In this document: piece by piece, positions 21,036-31,084 of the stretch | Layout: each line of letters opens with the position of its first letter | How positions within the stretch are numbered: the stretch's first letter is position 1 | From: Endotrypanum monterogeii | Taxonomy: Eukaryota; Euglenozoa; Kinetoplastea; Trypanosomatida; Trypanosomatidae | Reading direction: 5' to 3' | Length of the DNA: 64,000 nt | Assembly: GCA_000333855.2 (NCBI GenBank) | Contig: CM007337.1 | Coordinates: 462,648 to 526,647 of the forward strand | Translations under genes and position numbers: made by a program | Notes under the pieces: model-generated | The model's database searches: none | What the model was told of the DNA's origin: nothing | Seen by the model: the letters and a program-made list of their open reading frames with translations, nothing else

Positions 21036-22610
21036 ATGTGGGATTCTTCTCGTACAGCTGCCACTGTCCTGGTACACTTGGCATGCACATTGGTGCTTCT
21101 GAGCTACATTGCGGACACAGCCATGCCTTTCTACGTATATCGAAGAGAAACATTTTCTGACGAGATCGCCAGTGGCAGCTCCGCTTCTACCCAATCGGTG
21201 CACAGCTGGGATCGCTGGCCGCTGCTCTTCGAGTGGAACAAGACAGCGTATGCTGCGCGTGTTGCGCAGCATCAGCGCTCGTCGTCGGTCGCAGATGTCG
21301 TTGCCCTGAATGCTAGTGTGGTGTGGCGCAGCAGCTTGTTTCATTTAACCCTCGCTGCTGTCACGTACGTGTTGCTGACGTACTACGTTACGGCCCCGTT
21401 CGGTCGCCACGCTAATGACATTCGTCCTCTACTCAGCCTCCCCGCTCGCGTCAGCTGGATGCTGCAGGAGAGCCCGACTATCCTGCAAGTGCTATACCAT
21501 GTCCTTGTGGAATACCCTCGGCTCATGGGACACAGTCCTACGCTGCCCTCCTGGAGTTCGCTGTCCTTTTTTTTTGTCAACTCTTCCCTTGGAAAAGTGG
21601 CAGTGGTAAAATCATCCAACGACACATGCCAATCGTACTGGAGCTGTGTCCGTGTGGCCTGCACACATCAACACATCGGCCTACTTCTTTTTCTGATGCA
21701 CTACATCCACCGCAGCTGGATTTACCCGCTATCGATCCCGACCCGCGCGCACCGTGTTCCGCTTCTTATCACATCCACAGCAACTCTGTATTGCCTCTTC
21801 AATGGTCGTCTGCAGGTGCTGGCGAGTGCAGGCGCAGCGTCTGCAGCAGATGCGACAGTCCCCTCTTCTTTATGCAGCGCTCCGTATTTGCGTTCAATAG
21901 GCTTTTGGGAGTGCTGGGGCAAGCGTCGTGAGCTGAGCTCTCTTAGCGCTTCTTTCCCCCTTGAAGCTAATGCGGTGGAGGTTGGCTGGATGCTCCTGTT
22001 GTGTGTATATGCGGTCGGTCTTTCCGGGGGTTTTGCGCTTTTCTTCTTCGGTGGGGCTGTAAATATCAAGGCGGACTACTACTTGATGGGCCTTCGCGAT
22101 AGTGGCAAGGTCAACTCTAAAGATGACGCCAAGGTCTCTGCACAGCAGAGCAGAGCCAAGGAGCGAGATGGCGGCTCGGAGTATCGTATTCCCTTCGGTG
22201 GCTGGTTCGATTACGTCAGCTGCGCCAACTTCTTGGGTGAGGTGATGGAGTGGGCGGGATATGTTATGGTCGTGTCGGCGACATCTGCAGTCAGCAATGG
22301 AAGCTGCCGTTCTATTTCCGTAGCCCTGGATGAAGAGGTACGGCGGTTGCTCTCCTCCTCCTCCTCCTCCTCCTCCTCCTCCTCCTTTGGGGCCCTCTTC
22401 AACATACCAATGTGGGTGCGCCTCATCGCACGCGTCTTTTGGAGCGCAACGGACTCAAACCCAGCAGCTCTGGCAGCGTTCAGCTTCTTCATTTACGTCC
22501 TGAGCAACCTAGCCCCGCGTGCTGTGGCGCATCATGCATGGTACGGGAAGACGTTTGGTGAGCGCTACACAAAGCTGAACCGCCGGGCTCTCATCCCCGG
22601 AGTCTACTAG
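21036..22610 (+). CDS. 3-oxo-5-alpha-steroid 4-dehydrogenase family membrane reductase
   Basis: 524 residues, about twice the size of the usual 250-300 residue enzymes. The family reduces a C=C bond next to a carbonyl in steroids or polyprenoids with NADPH, in the ER membrane. Matches run the full length of the family: APFGRH with PARVSWMLQESP (Glu145 at the position of the catalytic Glu of SRD5A), HYIHRSWIYPL (Tyr223 at the position of the substrate-binding Tyr), the NGRLQ segment, and the C-terminal FGGWFDYVSCANFLGEVMEW. It ends with HHAWY...FGERY...NRRALIP at the C-terminus. Additional parts are an N-terminal extension of about 95 residues with its own hydrophobic helix (9-30), an insert near 165-205, and a poly-Ser run at about 439-451 encoded by a (TCC)n repeat. 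Steroid, polyprenol or enoyl-CoA specificity cannot be decided; the HYxHR segment favours the SRD5A1/2 side. Confidence 0.9.
   Translation: MWDSSRTAATVLVHLACTLVLLSYIADTAMPFYVYRRETFSDEIASGSSASTQSVHSWDRWPLLFEWNKTAYAARVAQHQRSSSVADVVALNASVVWRSSLFHLTLAAVTYVLLTYYVTAPFGRHANDIRPLLSLPARVSWMLQESPTILQVLYHVLVEYPRLMGHSPTLPSWSSLSFFFVNSSLGKVAVVKSSNDTCQSYWSCVRVACTHQHIGLLLFLMHYIHRSWIYPLSIPTRAHRVPLLITSTATLYCLFNGRLQVLASAGAASAADATVPSSLCSAPYLRSIGFWECWGKRRELSSLSASFPLEANAVEVGWMLLLCVYAVGLSGGFALFFFGGAVNIKADYYLMGLRDSGKVNSKDDAKVSAQQSRAKERDGGSEYRIPFGGWFDYVSCANFLGEVMEWAGYVMVVSATSAVSNGSCRSISVALDEEVRRLLSSSSSSSSSSSFGALFNIPMWVRLIARVFWSATDSNPAALAAFSFFIYVLSNLAPRAVAHHAWYGKTFGERYTKLNRRALIPGVY
22351..22386 (+). repeat. (TCC)n coding microsatellite (poly-Ser)
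   Basis: In-frame TCC repeat inside the 5-alpha-reductase gene, coding a run of about 12-13 serines. Length changes by whole units keep the frame. Confidence 0.95.
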
Positions 22611-22834
22611 GTTGGATGAGGTCAACTCACACTCTCATTTGTCGCTGCCCCTGGACGCAAATGGCGGAGAGGCGTGTGGACAAGTCGCGATCGCCCCCCC
22701 CCCCCAAAAAAAAAAAAAAATACAAAGAGAGAAAAAGTGAAAAACGGGCAGCGCTTGCCTTCAGATCACTCAGTGAGGCTTCGCGGTACTGTTTCGGGAG
22801 TTTTAACTCCTCGTCACTGTATCTCCCAACCACC

Positions 22835-22880
22835 CATATATATATATTTATATATATATATATATATATTTATTTATTTT
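22835..22880. repeat. (TA)n tract
   Basis: TA repeat with TTA interruptions in the 3' flank of the 5-alpha-reductase gene. Confidence 0.92.
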
Positions 22881-23587
22881 CTCAAAATCGAAGCGCTTGA
22901 GGTGGGTACACCGGCGTCACGGTTTGTTGACTGCTCCAGTAGTCCACGTAGAGCTGCTCTTGATCTCCTTTTTGGCCATCATATTTTTTATCCAAGTTGA
23001 CTTTGCACCCGCTGAAGAAATCACACACACCGAGGCAATGGTGCTGCAAGAACGGATCTTCCCATACTTGTCGGGGGTAAGGGTGGGGCGGAAAGCGGGT
23101 CGACTCGTGGGTTGCTATCCCCTCCCCTCCCTTCCTCTTCTCCCATACCAGGCCTCATTATATCGGTCCTGTCTTTGGGGTAGATATTCCTCCCATCCGT
23201 CCTGCTGAGCAGAGGCATCACCCTCCTGCAGATGCCTTTGCACCACTGTGAGGTGGTGGATCTGTCAATATCTTTTTAAAAATGTTAACTTCATTTCTCC
23301 CGACTTCTATCGCTTACTCCACAGCTGCATAGGTGGTTGTCCAGGTTCGTGCGTAACTTGCACCCCCCCCCACACACACACAGACACTACACACACACAC
23401 AATTGTGCCTCCTCCTTTTACAGTTGTTCCATAGACTACTGTTATAATTTTTTTTTGTGTGTGCAGTTTTTTTTTCCCTCTATATACGCACGCAGGATTT
23501 TCCTCCAACCTTTTTTTTTGCTGTTTATATCCGTTTTCCATCCCTCATTCGCCTTTGTCAGAATTCCCTCACCAAGGCCGAGGTGCT

Positions 23588-23683
23588 TATCGCCCCCCCC
23601 CTTCAATCGCGCTCCCTTCTCTCTCCTTGCCTTCTTCATCCTTGCACAACCTCTTTTGTTTCCTCAAGCCACGCTCATTACAG
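23588..23683 (+). promoter_or_regulatory. candidate spliced-leader acceptor, kinesin gene
   Basis: A long C/T tract at 23588-23665 is followed by AG at 23667-23668 and CATTACAG (AG 23682-23683). The 5' UTR would be about 161-177 nt and would contain the (TA)n at 23716-23737. Confidence 0.6.
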
Positions 23684-23715
23684 CGCCCGCCTCTTGTGCC
23701 GACGCACAGGTAGCG

Positions 23716-23737
23716 TATATATATATATATATATATA
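23716..23737. repeat. (TA)n in predicted 5' UTR
   Basis: Perfect TA repeat between the predicted acceptor and the kinesin ATG. Confidence 0.93.
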
Positions 23738-23844
23738 CATGCGGAAAATATATGTATGTGTGTATACATATATAGGGGATAACCAACTTCACACGTGAGG
23801 TATCAGCGCTTGTGTACTTTGGTACTGCTGCGTAGCCGGTCATC

Positions 23845-26800
23845 ATGAGCAAAACTGCAGTCTCAAGACCACGTGTCTATGTGCGTATACGCCCGCTCAA
23901 TGAACGGGAACTGCGTGAGGGGAAGGGCGACCGTGCTTGCCACGGCGATGCTCGTCAGCCGGATGTTTTATTTCTGAAAAAAGATGATGCAGTGGAGAAG
24001 CAGGTGCGCTTTGATCAGGTGTTCGACCATGAAGCGAAGCAGGAGGAGATATTTAGTCAGATTGGCCCTGAAATTTTGCGCACCCTTTTTAGTGGCTACA
24101 ATGCGTCTGTTTTTGCCTACGGACAGACGGGTAGTGGCAAGACGTACACAATGGAGGGTGACAGGAACGGCGGGTCCTCTTCCGAAGGTCAAGAGGGCCT
24201 CATGCCTCGGCTTATTCGCGGTATCTTTTCCTCCTTCAAGTCGAACACGGACATCACCGACGCCCTGGTTGAGATGAGTCTGGTACAAATTTACCAAGAG
24301 AGGATTCAAGACTTGTTGAACCACCTCAAGCAGGTGGAGATCCACATGGATCGCACGAGTCAGTACATCGCTCGGGACGCGAAGTGGCGCACTGTGCGCA
24401 GCGTGGAGGAGTGCATGAAGGTGTATGCGGAGGCATCAAAAATGCGCGCCACGTCCTCAACAGAGATGAACTTGGTGTCCTCGCGTAGCCACATGATTCT
24501 TATGCTGCGCATGCAGTGGGACGAGCCAACGCTGCCGGGGTCACACGCACAGCTCAACATGATCGACTTGGCAGGGTCTGAGCGGGTGAACGATTCTGGC
24601 GCTACGGGTGAAACGCTTAAGGAGACCATCACCATCAACAAGTCTCTTAGCGCACTTGGCAATGTCGTTGTGAAACTCGTAGAGCAGGCGAAGAAGCCTA
24701 ACAGGCGTATCCACATACCGTACAAGGATAGCAAGATTACGTATCTCCTGCAGTCCAGCTTAGGCGGTGCAAACCTCGTGCATTTCGTTCTTGCCGTGTC
24801 CAGCAGTGTTATGTGGCGTAATGAGACCACGTCCACCATTGAGTTCGGTAAACGCGCCCTACAGCTGGTCCTGCGTCCGGTGCGAAACGCGATCGACTAC
24901 ACGCGCCTCGCCGAAATGGAGGCAATGATTGAGCGCATGCGTTCACACATCGAGTCTCTCGAAGAGAAGCTGCAGCTCAAGCGCAATACTGAGGCCGCCG
25001 GGTTTCTGCAGCTGCGGCAGATACCACAAGCCGATGACGACTCCACCCAACGACGTCATTGGAAGGAGAAGGGGGCGACTCATAAACACCTCAAGCGGCA
25101 GACAGAGCTCACACGCATTATGGAAAATATGCCTGAGACCTTTGACGATCTGACGTCGCACTGCATCCTCTTTCCCGAGTCCAAGTCCACCTTCCGAGAG
25201 CTTGGGGGCCTACAGAAACTGATTCACTTTGTTGAAAAGTCAGCCTCCAACTATTACCGGGCGAGTGCCGCACACACCATCACCAGTGTCATCGACGAGC
25301 CCGGTCGAGGGCTGTTTGCCACCCTCGGAGGACTCAACGCTTTGGCAATGCTTCTTCAAGTCCAGGAGGAACGGTGTAAGGAGGCGGCGTGCGTGTGTCT
25401 GGAGGCGGTGTGCCGTGGCTGCGTGGCGAACAAGGTAAGCCTCTCTCCTGACGTGTACGCGGAGCTGGTAAACCTGGTCTACGGGTACTCAAATCAGCAG
25501 GTGCAAGAGGCGGCATGCGCGGCCATTGCCACCATCGTTGACGGGTACGCTGAGGCAACGCGACGCTTCGAGAAACTCGACGTCGCCCCAAAGCTGCTAG
25601 AGACGATCCGGACGTGTCCAGCCGAGGTAGTCAATCTCACGAAGGCGGCGACAAACTGTATCGGTCGCCTGGCGCATGGCGATAAGGAGATGCAGCAGAC
25701 GATCGCAACCCTCGGCGGCGTTGACTTACTGATCGATGTACTCTTCAGCTCCTCTGGCGACCGCGATCACCAAGTGCCAATCCTCGCCTCGTACGCTCTG
25801 GTCAACCTGTGCTGCAGCAGTGAAGAGAATCTTGAGATTGCGAAGGAGCATACACGCTACCCTGAAGTGAAGTTCCGCCTACTCGAGGGTATCGCGCGCG
25901 CTTTTGGCACAAACACGTCCCGTGAGGGTTTCGGTCGCGCCACCGCGCAGGAGGCGGCGGGTCCGTTCCCCTACTACGGCGTAACAATCCAAGACGAGTG
26001 GACGTACGCGTCCTCCGGTGGCCGGCCTATCTTCTCCACATTTATGGATAACCCTCAGTTTTACCTTTACGTGCACGAGGAGACAGACATCGCCTTCATC
26101 ATCCAAGACACACTTTACGAGGCTCGCATGCAAAAGAAGCGGCGGAATAACTCGGTCTACATGGGCATTGCCATCTTCGAGGGGGATCCGACGTTGGCAA
26201 AGTTGGGGCTGAAGCAGCTGGATTTCCACGGAAAAATGATCGAGATTGGGCGCTACACCTCGAACTGTGAGAATGTCTTGCACTGCACACTGCCCGCGTC
26301 TACGACTCCCTACATGGTGGTTCCCTTCACAACTCAGAAAGGTCGGCACACGCACTTCGCCCTTTCCGCCTTCGGCAATCGTCCGATCGAGTTGACAGCG
26401 GTGCCAGATCAGGTGGGGTGGGTGCACACGTTGCTGAAGGGGAAGTGGACTGAGTTCACGGGCCATGGAGGTCATTACTTTGACTGGCGCTGCAACCCAC
26501 AGATAAGGCTTCGAGCAAGGGAGGCGTGTCGAGTCGTCTTTGTTCTCTCGTACCTCTCGTTAGATGAGCAGCGCGCGCAGATGCTGCAGGACGACGAGGA
26601 GGGGGAGGGACAGAACACTCGCCCCCGCCTCCACGGCCGCCTCTTCTCCAACACCTTCGCCCCAGAGAAGCGGTACCTAAAGGCAATTGTGCCGCTTCCC
26701 CAGGGATCGACCTTTGTGGCCAGCAACACCTTTGCTAGCAACAGCTACATCACCACCTCAGCCACCCTCGACAAGGATATGGACTACGTGTATATTCCCT

Positions 26801-28044
26801 TCACCGAGCTCCCCTTCCAGGACACCTACCGCGTTTCTGTTTACTGCGACTCGGACGAGGTAGAAATCAAACCGATGCGGGGGCAGTCGAGTGAGTGGAT
26901 GTGCGCAACTCTTTCCGGGGTATGGCAAGGCAAGCCTATTTCGGTTACCCTTGACACAATAGGTAAGATGGTCGCAGTCATGTATAGCCCTGGCGCCTTT
27001 GTTCGGCCGCGTCTACTTGGCGGCCCGAAACAAAAGTGCCTTGCGGGCATTGACTCCTATTGGAACGCAGAAGCAGCAGTTGAGTTCAATAGCAAAGGGC
27101 AGATCACGTTGCAGGTGGAGGCGATGATGAGGAGTGGTCCTGTGTCCAACTCGCCTTCGTGTAGCACCATTCGTTCTTCCTCAAGGAAGGCGACACAGCT
27201 TCCTGCGAGTGACATCAAGTTTGATCTCTTTATTTTCACTCAGCACAAGTGCAGCCTTACACAGATCGGTTTTGATGCCTCGCCGAGCTCATGGCCGTGC
27301 CCGACCCAATCCACCTCCTTCGAATTGTTGTCCTACCCACAATTCGCGGAGGACGTCGAGGTCGCCGATCCGGAGGACGAGGAGAACATAGACGATGCCC
27401 AAAGTCAAATTTCAGACGAAGAGCCGAGCGGCATTCCAATACCCACATCAGATTCTCGTGAGGATACGCTGCTCAAGTCCCTGGAAAAACAGGAGACGGC
27501 AAATCGCGCTCTCAAACTGCAATTGGCACAGCAGGCCCGTGAGCTAGAGGCTTTGCGGAGTGGTACTGGTAGCTCTACCACCAAAACCAACGGCGATGGT
27601 AGGCTGGATGGCAGCGCCACGTTGGCAGGGCTCAAGGCCTCGAAAAGAGGCTCGTCTGTGGAAAAGAACGGTAGATCGCCGTCGGCACGGGGTCCAATGT
27701 CGAACGGAGAAGCTGCGCATGCCGCCAGTGAGCCTTTACCAATGGGGCATCGTAGCGCCGGTGGCAACTGTCTTGACGGGTCGCAGCGGAGAGTTCCAAA
27801 TCCTTCAATCACAACGTTGCCCGCAAACAGGGTGGGCAAAGCGGACAATAGCGGCCCAGCCGCACCTATGCCGCAGCTGAGGGAGTCGGTAGAGTACACA
27901 CTAGCTAAGCTTAACGAAATGAGCGACCGAGCAACGACGCGTGTCAAATCGATTGGCAACAATGAAGCTGCTGAGTGGAAAGCGATGGTGAAAGACATTG
28001 AGGAGGTGCAGCAGCGATTATATGATGCCTTGAATTTGCTTTGA
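23845..28044 (+). CDS. orphan kinesin, armadillo and calpain-III-like domains (KIN-E type)
   Basis: 1399 residues. The N-terminal motor (about 8-350) has RIRP, the P-loop GQTGSGKT (93-100), switch I SSRSH (about 212-216), switch II DLAGSE (241-246) and the YKDSKITYLLQ segment, so ATPase residues look complete. An N-terminal motor predicts plus-end movement. A short coiled coil (about 355-385) and helical repeats of armadillo type (about 435-690) follow. Next come beta-rich modules resembling calpain domain III; one ends with the G-x-W...GG...W-x-CNPQ signature at about 866-890, and another lies near 950-1090. A linker and two C-terminal coiled coils (about 1200-1235 and 1355-1399) end the protein. 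In T. brucei, the orphan kinesin KIN-E has a motor plus calpain-III-like lipid-binding domains and works at the flagellum and its attachment zone. I infer the same type here, with less certainty than the kinesin call itself. Confidence 0.95.
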   Translation: MSKTAVSRPRVYVRIRPLNERELREGKGDRACHGDARQPDVLFLKKDDAVEKQVRFDQVFDHEAKQEEIFSQIGPEILRTLFSGYNASVFAYGQTGSGKTYTMEGDRNGGSSSEGQEGLMPRLIRGIFSSFKSNTDITDALVEMSLVQIYQERIQDLLNHLKQVEIHMDRTSQYIARDAKWRTVRSVEECMKVYAEASKMRATSSTEMNLVSSRSHMILMLRMQWDEPTLPGSHAQLNMIDLAGSERVNDSGATGETLKETITINKSLSALGNVVVKLVEQAKKPNRRIHIPYKDSKITYLLQSSLGGANLVHFVLAVSSSVMWRNETTSTIEFGKRALQLVLRPVRNAIDYTRLAEMEAMIERMRSHIESLEEKLQLKRNTEAAGFLQLRQIPQADDDSTQRRHWKEKGATHKHLKRQTELTRIMENMPETFDDLTSHCILFPESKSTFRELGGLQKLIHFVEKSASNYYRASAAHTITSVIDEPGRGLFATLGGLNALAMLLQVQEERCKEAACVCLEAVCRGCVANKVSLSPDVYAELVNLVYGYSNQQVQEAACAAIATIVDGYAEATRRFEKLDVAPKLLETIRTCPAEVVNLTKAATNCIGRLAHGDKEMQQTIATLGGVDLLIDVLFSSSGDRDHQVPILASYALVNLCCSSEENLEIAKEHTRYPEVKFRLLEGIARAFGTNTSREGFGRATAQEAAGPFPYYGVTIQDEWTYASSGGRPIFSTFMDNPQFYLYVHEETDIAFIIQDTLYEARMQKKRRNNSVYMGIAIFEGDPTLAKLGLKQLDFHGKMIEIGRYTSNCENVLHCTLPASTTPYMVVPFTTQKGRHTHFALSAFGNRPIELTAVPDQVGWVHTLLKGKWTEFTGHGGHYFDWRCNPQIRLRAREACRVVFVLSYLSLDEQRAQMLQDDEEGEGQNTRPRLHGRLFSNTFAPEKRYLKAIVPLPQGSTFVASNTFASNSYITTSATLDKDMDYVYIPFTELPFQDTYRVSVYCDSDEVEIKPMRGQSSEWMCATLSGVWQGKPISVTLDTIGKMVAVMYSPGAFVRPRLLGGPKQKCLAGIDSYWNAEAAVEFNSKGQITLQVEAMMRSGPVSNSPSCSTIRSSSRKATQLPASDIKFDLFIFTQHKCSLTQIGFDASPSSWPCPTQSTSFELLSYPQFAEDVEVADPEDEENIDDAQSQISDEEPSGIPIPTSDSREDTLLKSLEKQETANRALKLQLAQQARELEALRSGTGSSTTKTNGDGRLDGSATLAGLKASKRGSSVEKNGRSPSARGPMSNGEAAHAASEPLPMGHRSAGGNCLDGSQRRVPNPSITTLPANRVGKADNSGPAAPMPQLRESVEYTLAKLNEMSDRATTRVKSIGNNEAAEWKAMVKDIEEVQQRLYDALNLL

Positions 28045-28863
28045 GCACTCTTTTTTGTTTTTTTTTTTGGATAAAAAGAGTCGAGAAAGGGAGAGGGACT
28101 AGGCGCGGGGGTGGTCGTGGGGGTAGCGTTGAACGAAGGTGGTGTTGAGCATAGTTAACGAAACGGAGGCGGCTTCAGGATGTTGTTTTGATGTCTCCGT
28201 CCTCTCGTTTTTTTTTCCCCCTCTCGGTGGAGAGAAGTAGACCTGTGTGTGTGTGATGGGGGGGGGAGGGCATAAAAATACGCAAGAAAAGGCATCCTTA
28301 CAGCATTGAATGCAAATCACACAGGGTGGGACGGTTGGAGAATCTGCAGGCGATTCATGCTTTTGGCTGAAGTCGCTTCTCCCTTCATTGCACCCCCCGC
28401 AGAGATTCTTTTCTACCAGAATTTTTAAAAAAGGGGGTGTAATTGTGTGCCATTCTTTTTTGTTGACAAGAAAGAGGCGCTGGGGAGGGGGGGGGGATGT
28501 CGCTGTATGATGGTTCAGAGACGACTGTGTAGCTTCAATGAATTCACGGTATTCGTGGTGTTTTATATTGTCAAGTGCTGGACTTTTTATCCGGACTTCT
28601 TTATCATACCATTGCTCTGACTTTGCTCTTGCACAATGTGTCTGAGGCTCCTCTCTGTTTGTGGTGGTTATGGCTCCTTTGTGTCAGGCAGAGAATTTTT
28701 TTCTACCTGTATACAATCTCTGAGTACACGTGCACACTCTCAAGTCTCTCACTTTTATGCATTAGCTCGTTTATGTCAGTGTCTTCCTCTTCACCTTCTT
28801 TTTTTTCTTTCCCTGTTTATTAGTACTACATTTTTTTTGTTTTTGCTGCGGTTTGCTTGTAGA

Positions 28864-28908
28864 GTGTGTGTGTGTGTGTGTATGTGTGTGTGTGTGTGTG
28901 TGTGTGTT
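28864..28908. repeat. (TG)n microsatellite
   Basis: TG repeat with one TA interruption. Confidence 0.95.
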
Positions 28909-29197
28909 CCCTGCTTTTTGGTTTCTTCGTGGGTTTTCCGCGATTTTGGCGTCTCCTCGCCACACCTCGTGTGTTTTCCCGCAAACACAAATGCTTTGTT
29001 CGCATTTTCACTCGCCGTGTTCGCAGAACGTCTCTGTGCCTTCCCTGTGTATCTTCTCCATACCCTCTCCTATCTCTACCCACAATGTTTCTCATCCTCT
29101 TCACCCCATCCCTCCATCCTCACAACTGCGCAGAGGAGCAATATTATTTGTGTTGCGTTTCTCTGTAAAGGGCATTGTGCTTGTTGTTTTTGTCTGC

Positions 29198-29198
<1 letters not shown>

Positions 29199-29234
<36 letters not shown>

Positions 29235-29249
29235 ATGTGTGTGTGTGTC
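29199..29249. repeat. compound (TA)n(TG)n microsatellite
   Basis: TA repeat passing directly into a TG repeat. Confidence 0.95.
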
Positions 29250-30373
29250 TTTGTGCTTCGGTTTGACGGAGATGGAGGGAGGTGGATGAGGGCTTTGCAA
29301 CGCAGGGGAGAGGAGTAGAAGTAAGAAAAACTGTTTCTTCCATCCATTCCCAGCTCCCTTTTCCCTTTTTTATGTCTTTACTTCGTGTCAACACGGCGAC
29401 GTTATGGTGTGAGTGTAACATTACGTGGCGCCGTGTGCTTCTTTACACGGCCTTCGAAGGGGACACAAAGGGAGTGGAGGGCGATCAGGGATACTAGGGT
29501 GTGCGGATGCCTTGCATTCCGCTAGATCTCCGAGAACAGGAGGTGAAAACCTATAGAGAGTCGTGCTCACGGAGCGTTGAGCTTTTGTCTGGTTTCCGAT
29601 GCGATCGGATATGAGAGCAGGGTAGGCACCTCCTAAGCTGCTCCCTGGCCCTGTGGGCATTGCATGCAACGGGTACGCTCACTTCCAGACGTCCTCCTCC
29701 ACGCCTATTGTCTGAACGCCGATTTGCCTCCCCCCTTCCCCCCCCCCCCCCCCACCACCACACACACGGTTATCCTTTTGTGATGTAGAGCAACACGCTC
29801 AGTGTAGTCGGGAGTCCATCCACCGACCTCTCGCCTCCCTTTCCTTCCTTCTCTACAAATTGGCACCCCCTGAACCCCTTTGCTGAGAGTGCGAGTATCG
29901 CGCTTGTGTCTGACAGCTTAACAGGATGACCTCAACACCATTTATGCTCGACTCCTCTTAACCTCAATCCACCTGGTGTCTGCAGCGGATTCTCTCGATG
30001 TAAGACTAAAGGACATTCTCCCTCCCCAATGCCCCCTCCCCATTTCTCTCCTCTTTCTCCTCCCGCTACTTTTTTTTTTGTTGTTATGGTTGCGGCTATG
30101 TGTTGTTTTGCTGATCCTCAACCCCTCAACTGTCTCACTCTTACACGACGCGCACGGTCTTACCTTGAATTTTTCATTCCACCAATTATTTGTTCCATTG
30201 GCAAAGGCGAATCTATCAGCCTCTCACTGACTACGTTGATTTTATTTATTATCTCTATATAGCACCCGTTGTCGGTGCATTTGTTTGTGCCGCACCCTTT
30301 GGAACGTGGGGGAGGGACCAACTCCGTTCTGCCATTGCTCTGCTTTTTTGCACATTGTCTACGGACCCACGGA

Positions 30374-30381
30374 ATATATAC

Positions 30382-30413
<32 letters not shown>

Positions 30414-30414
30414 G
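30374..30414. repeat. (TA)n tract
   Basis: TA repeat with CA and TG interruptions. Confidence 0.93.
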
Positions 30415-30424
30415 TGTCGTGCGT

Positions 30425-30723
30425 TTGTGTGTGTTTTCTTTATTACCCGCAGCATTATTTCGTACTAGAATTATTTAGTAGTCATATATCTAGTCCCTAG
30501 TATCCACGCCTCGGTGGCGTCCCTTCTTGTACCCAAGACGCGATATATTGTCAGGGGAGCTGAAAGGGAGAAAGGGGAGCCCATTAGACCCACCCACTCG
30601 CAGGGGTAGGAAAGGTATAGGAATTTATTTAAAGCTGCTGTCGTCCCGAATCTAGACTCCCTCTGTTTTTCTTTTCGTTCTTGTATCATTCAACCGTCAT
30701 TGTCTTCATCGCCACACATCAAG
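30425..30723 (+). promoter_or_regulatory. two candidate spliced-leader acceptors, small mitochondrial gene
   Basis: A T-rich stretch ending in CCCGCAG (AG 30451-30452) would give a UTR of about 275 nt. A stronger C/T tract at 30655-30710 is followed by the AG at 30722-30723, only 4 nt before the ATG. Confidence 0.45.
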
Positions 30724-30727
30724 AGAG

Positions 30728-31084
30728 ATGCTGCGCTCGGTCTTTCGTGCTGCATCGGTGCCCGTAGCCGCCACGCCGACGACGCTCACCGCCGCGGCTT
30801 TCCCTTCCGCTCTCCAAACGGCTCATCGCACGAAGTACGTGCGGCAGCCCAGCGCTCAATGGGACCCTGCTCATGAGGATATCAACGCACACGTAAAGCG
30901 CCGCATTCCCGGCGAGACACGAGTTGATCGGGTAAAGCGTTTCGCACGAGAGTGGCGTAACGTGGAGCTGGAGCTGGGTGTGTACAAGGACTCCCGCGGT
31001 CGTGAAATCAAGTACCGCAAAACATTTGTGTACCGCTACACCTATCCGAACGCGTTTGACGAGTTCTGGTGGCCATGCAAGTAA
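30728..31084 (+). CDS. small conserved-looking protein with probable mitochondrial presequence
   Basis: 118 residues; I do not recognise the family. The first 40 residues have no acidic residue and carry Arg, Ser, Ala and Thr (MLRSVFRAASVPVAA start), as in mitochondrial targeting peptides. The body is strongly basic with aromatic residues (KRFAREWRNVELELG, then KYRKTFVYRYTYPN) and ends FDEFWWPCK. Such small basic mitochondrial proteins in trypanosomatids are often subunits of mitoribosomes or respiratory complexes, but nothing here decides between them. The frame has typical G/C-rich third positions and a tight pyrimidine tract upstream, so I treat it as a real gene despite its size. Confidence 0.85.
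   Translation: MLRSVFRAASVPVAATPTTLTAAAFPSALQTAHRTKYVRQPSAQWDPAHEDINAHVKRRIPGETRVDRVKRFAREWRNVELELGVYKDSRGREIKYRKTFVYRYTYPNAFDEFWWPCK

Larger units (their letters stand above)
22611..23844. other. intergenic spacer
   Basis: No gene supported. It contains C10A14 near 22697-22720, a (TA)n at 22835-22880, short CA runs near 23371-23400, and poly-T and C/T tracts leading to the kinesin gene. Confidence 0.7.
28045..30727. other. 2.7 kb gene-free spacer
   Basis: No gene supported. It contains poly-T and poly-G runs (28050-28068, 28258-28266), (TG)n at 28864-28908, joined (TA)n(TG)n at 29199-29249, a more complex GC-richer island at about 29440-29720, a C15 run near 29738-29752, and (TA)n at 30374-30414. 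Short open frames here are mostly repeat-encoded. Confidence 0.7.
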
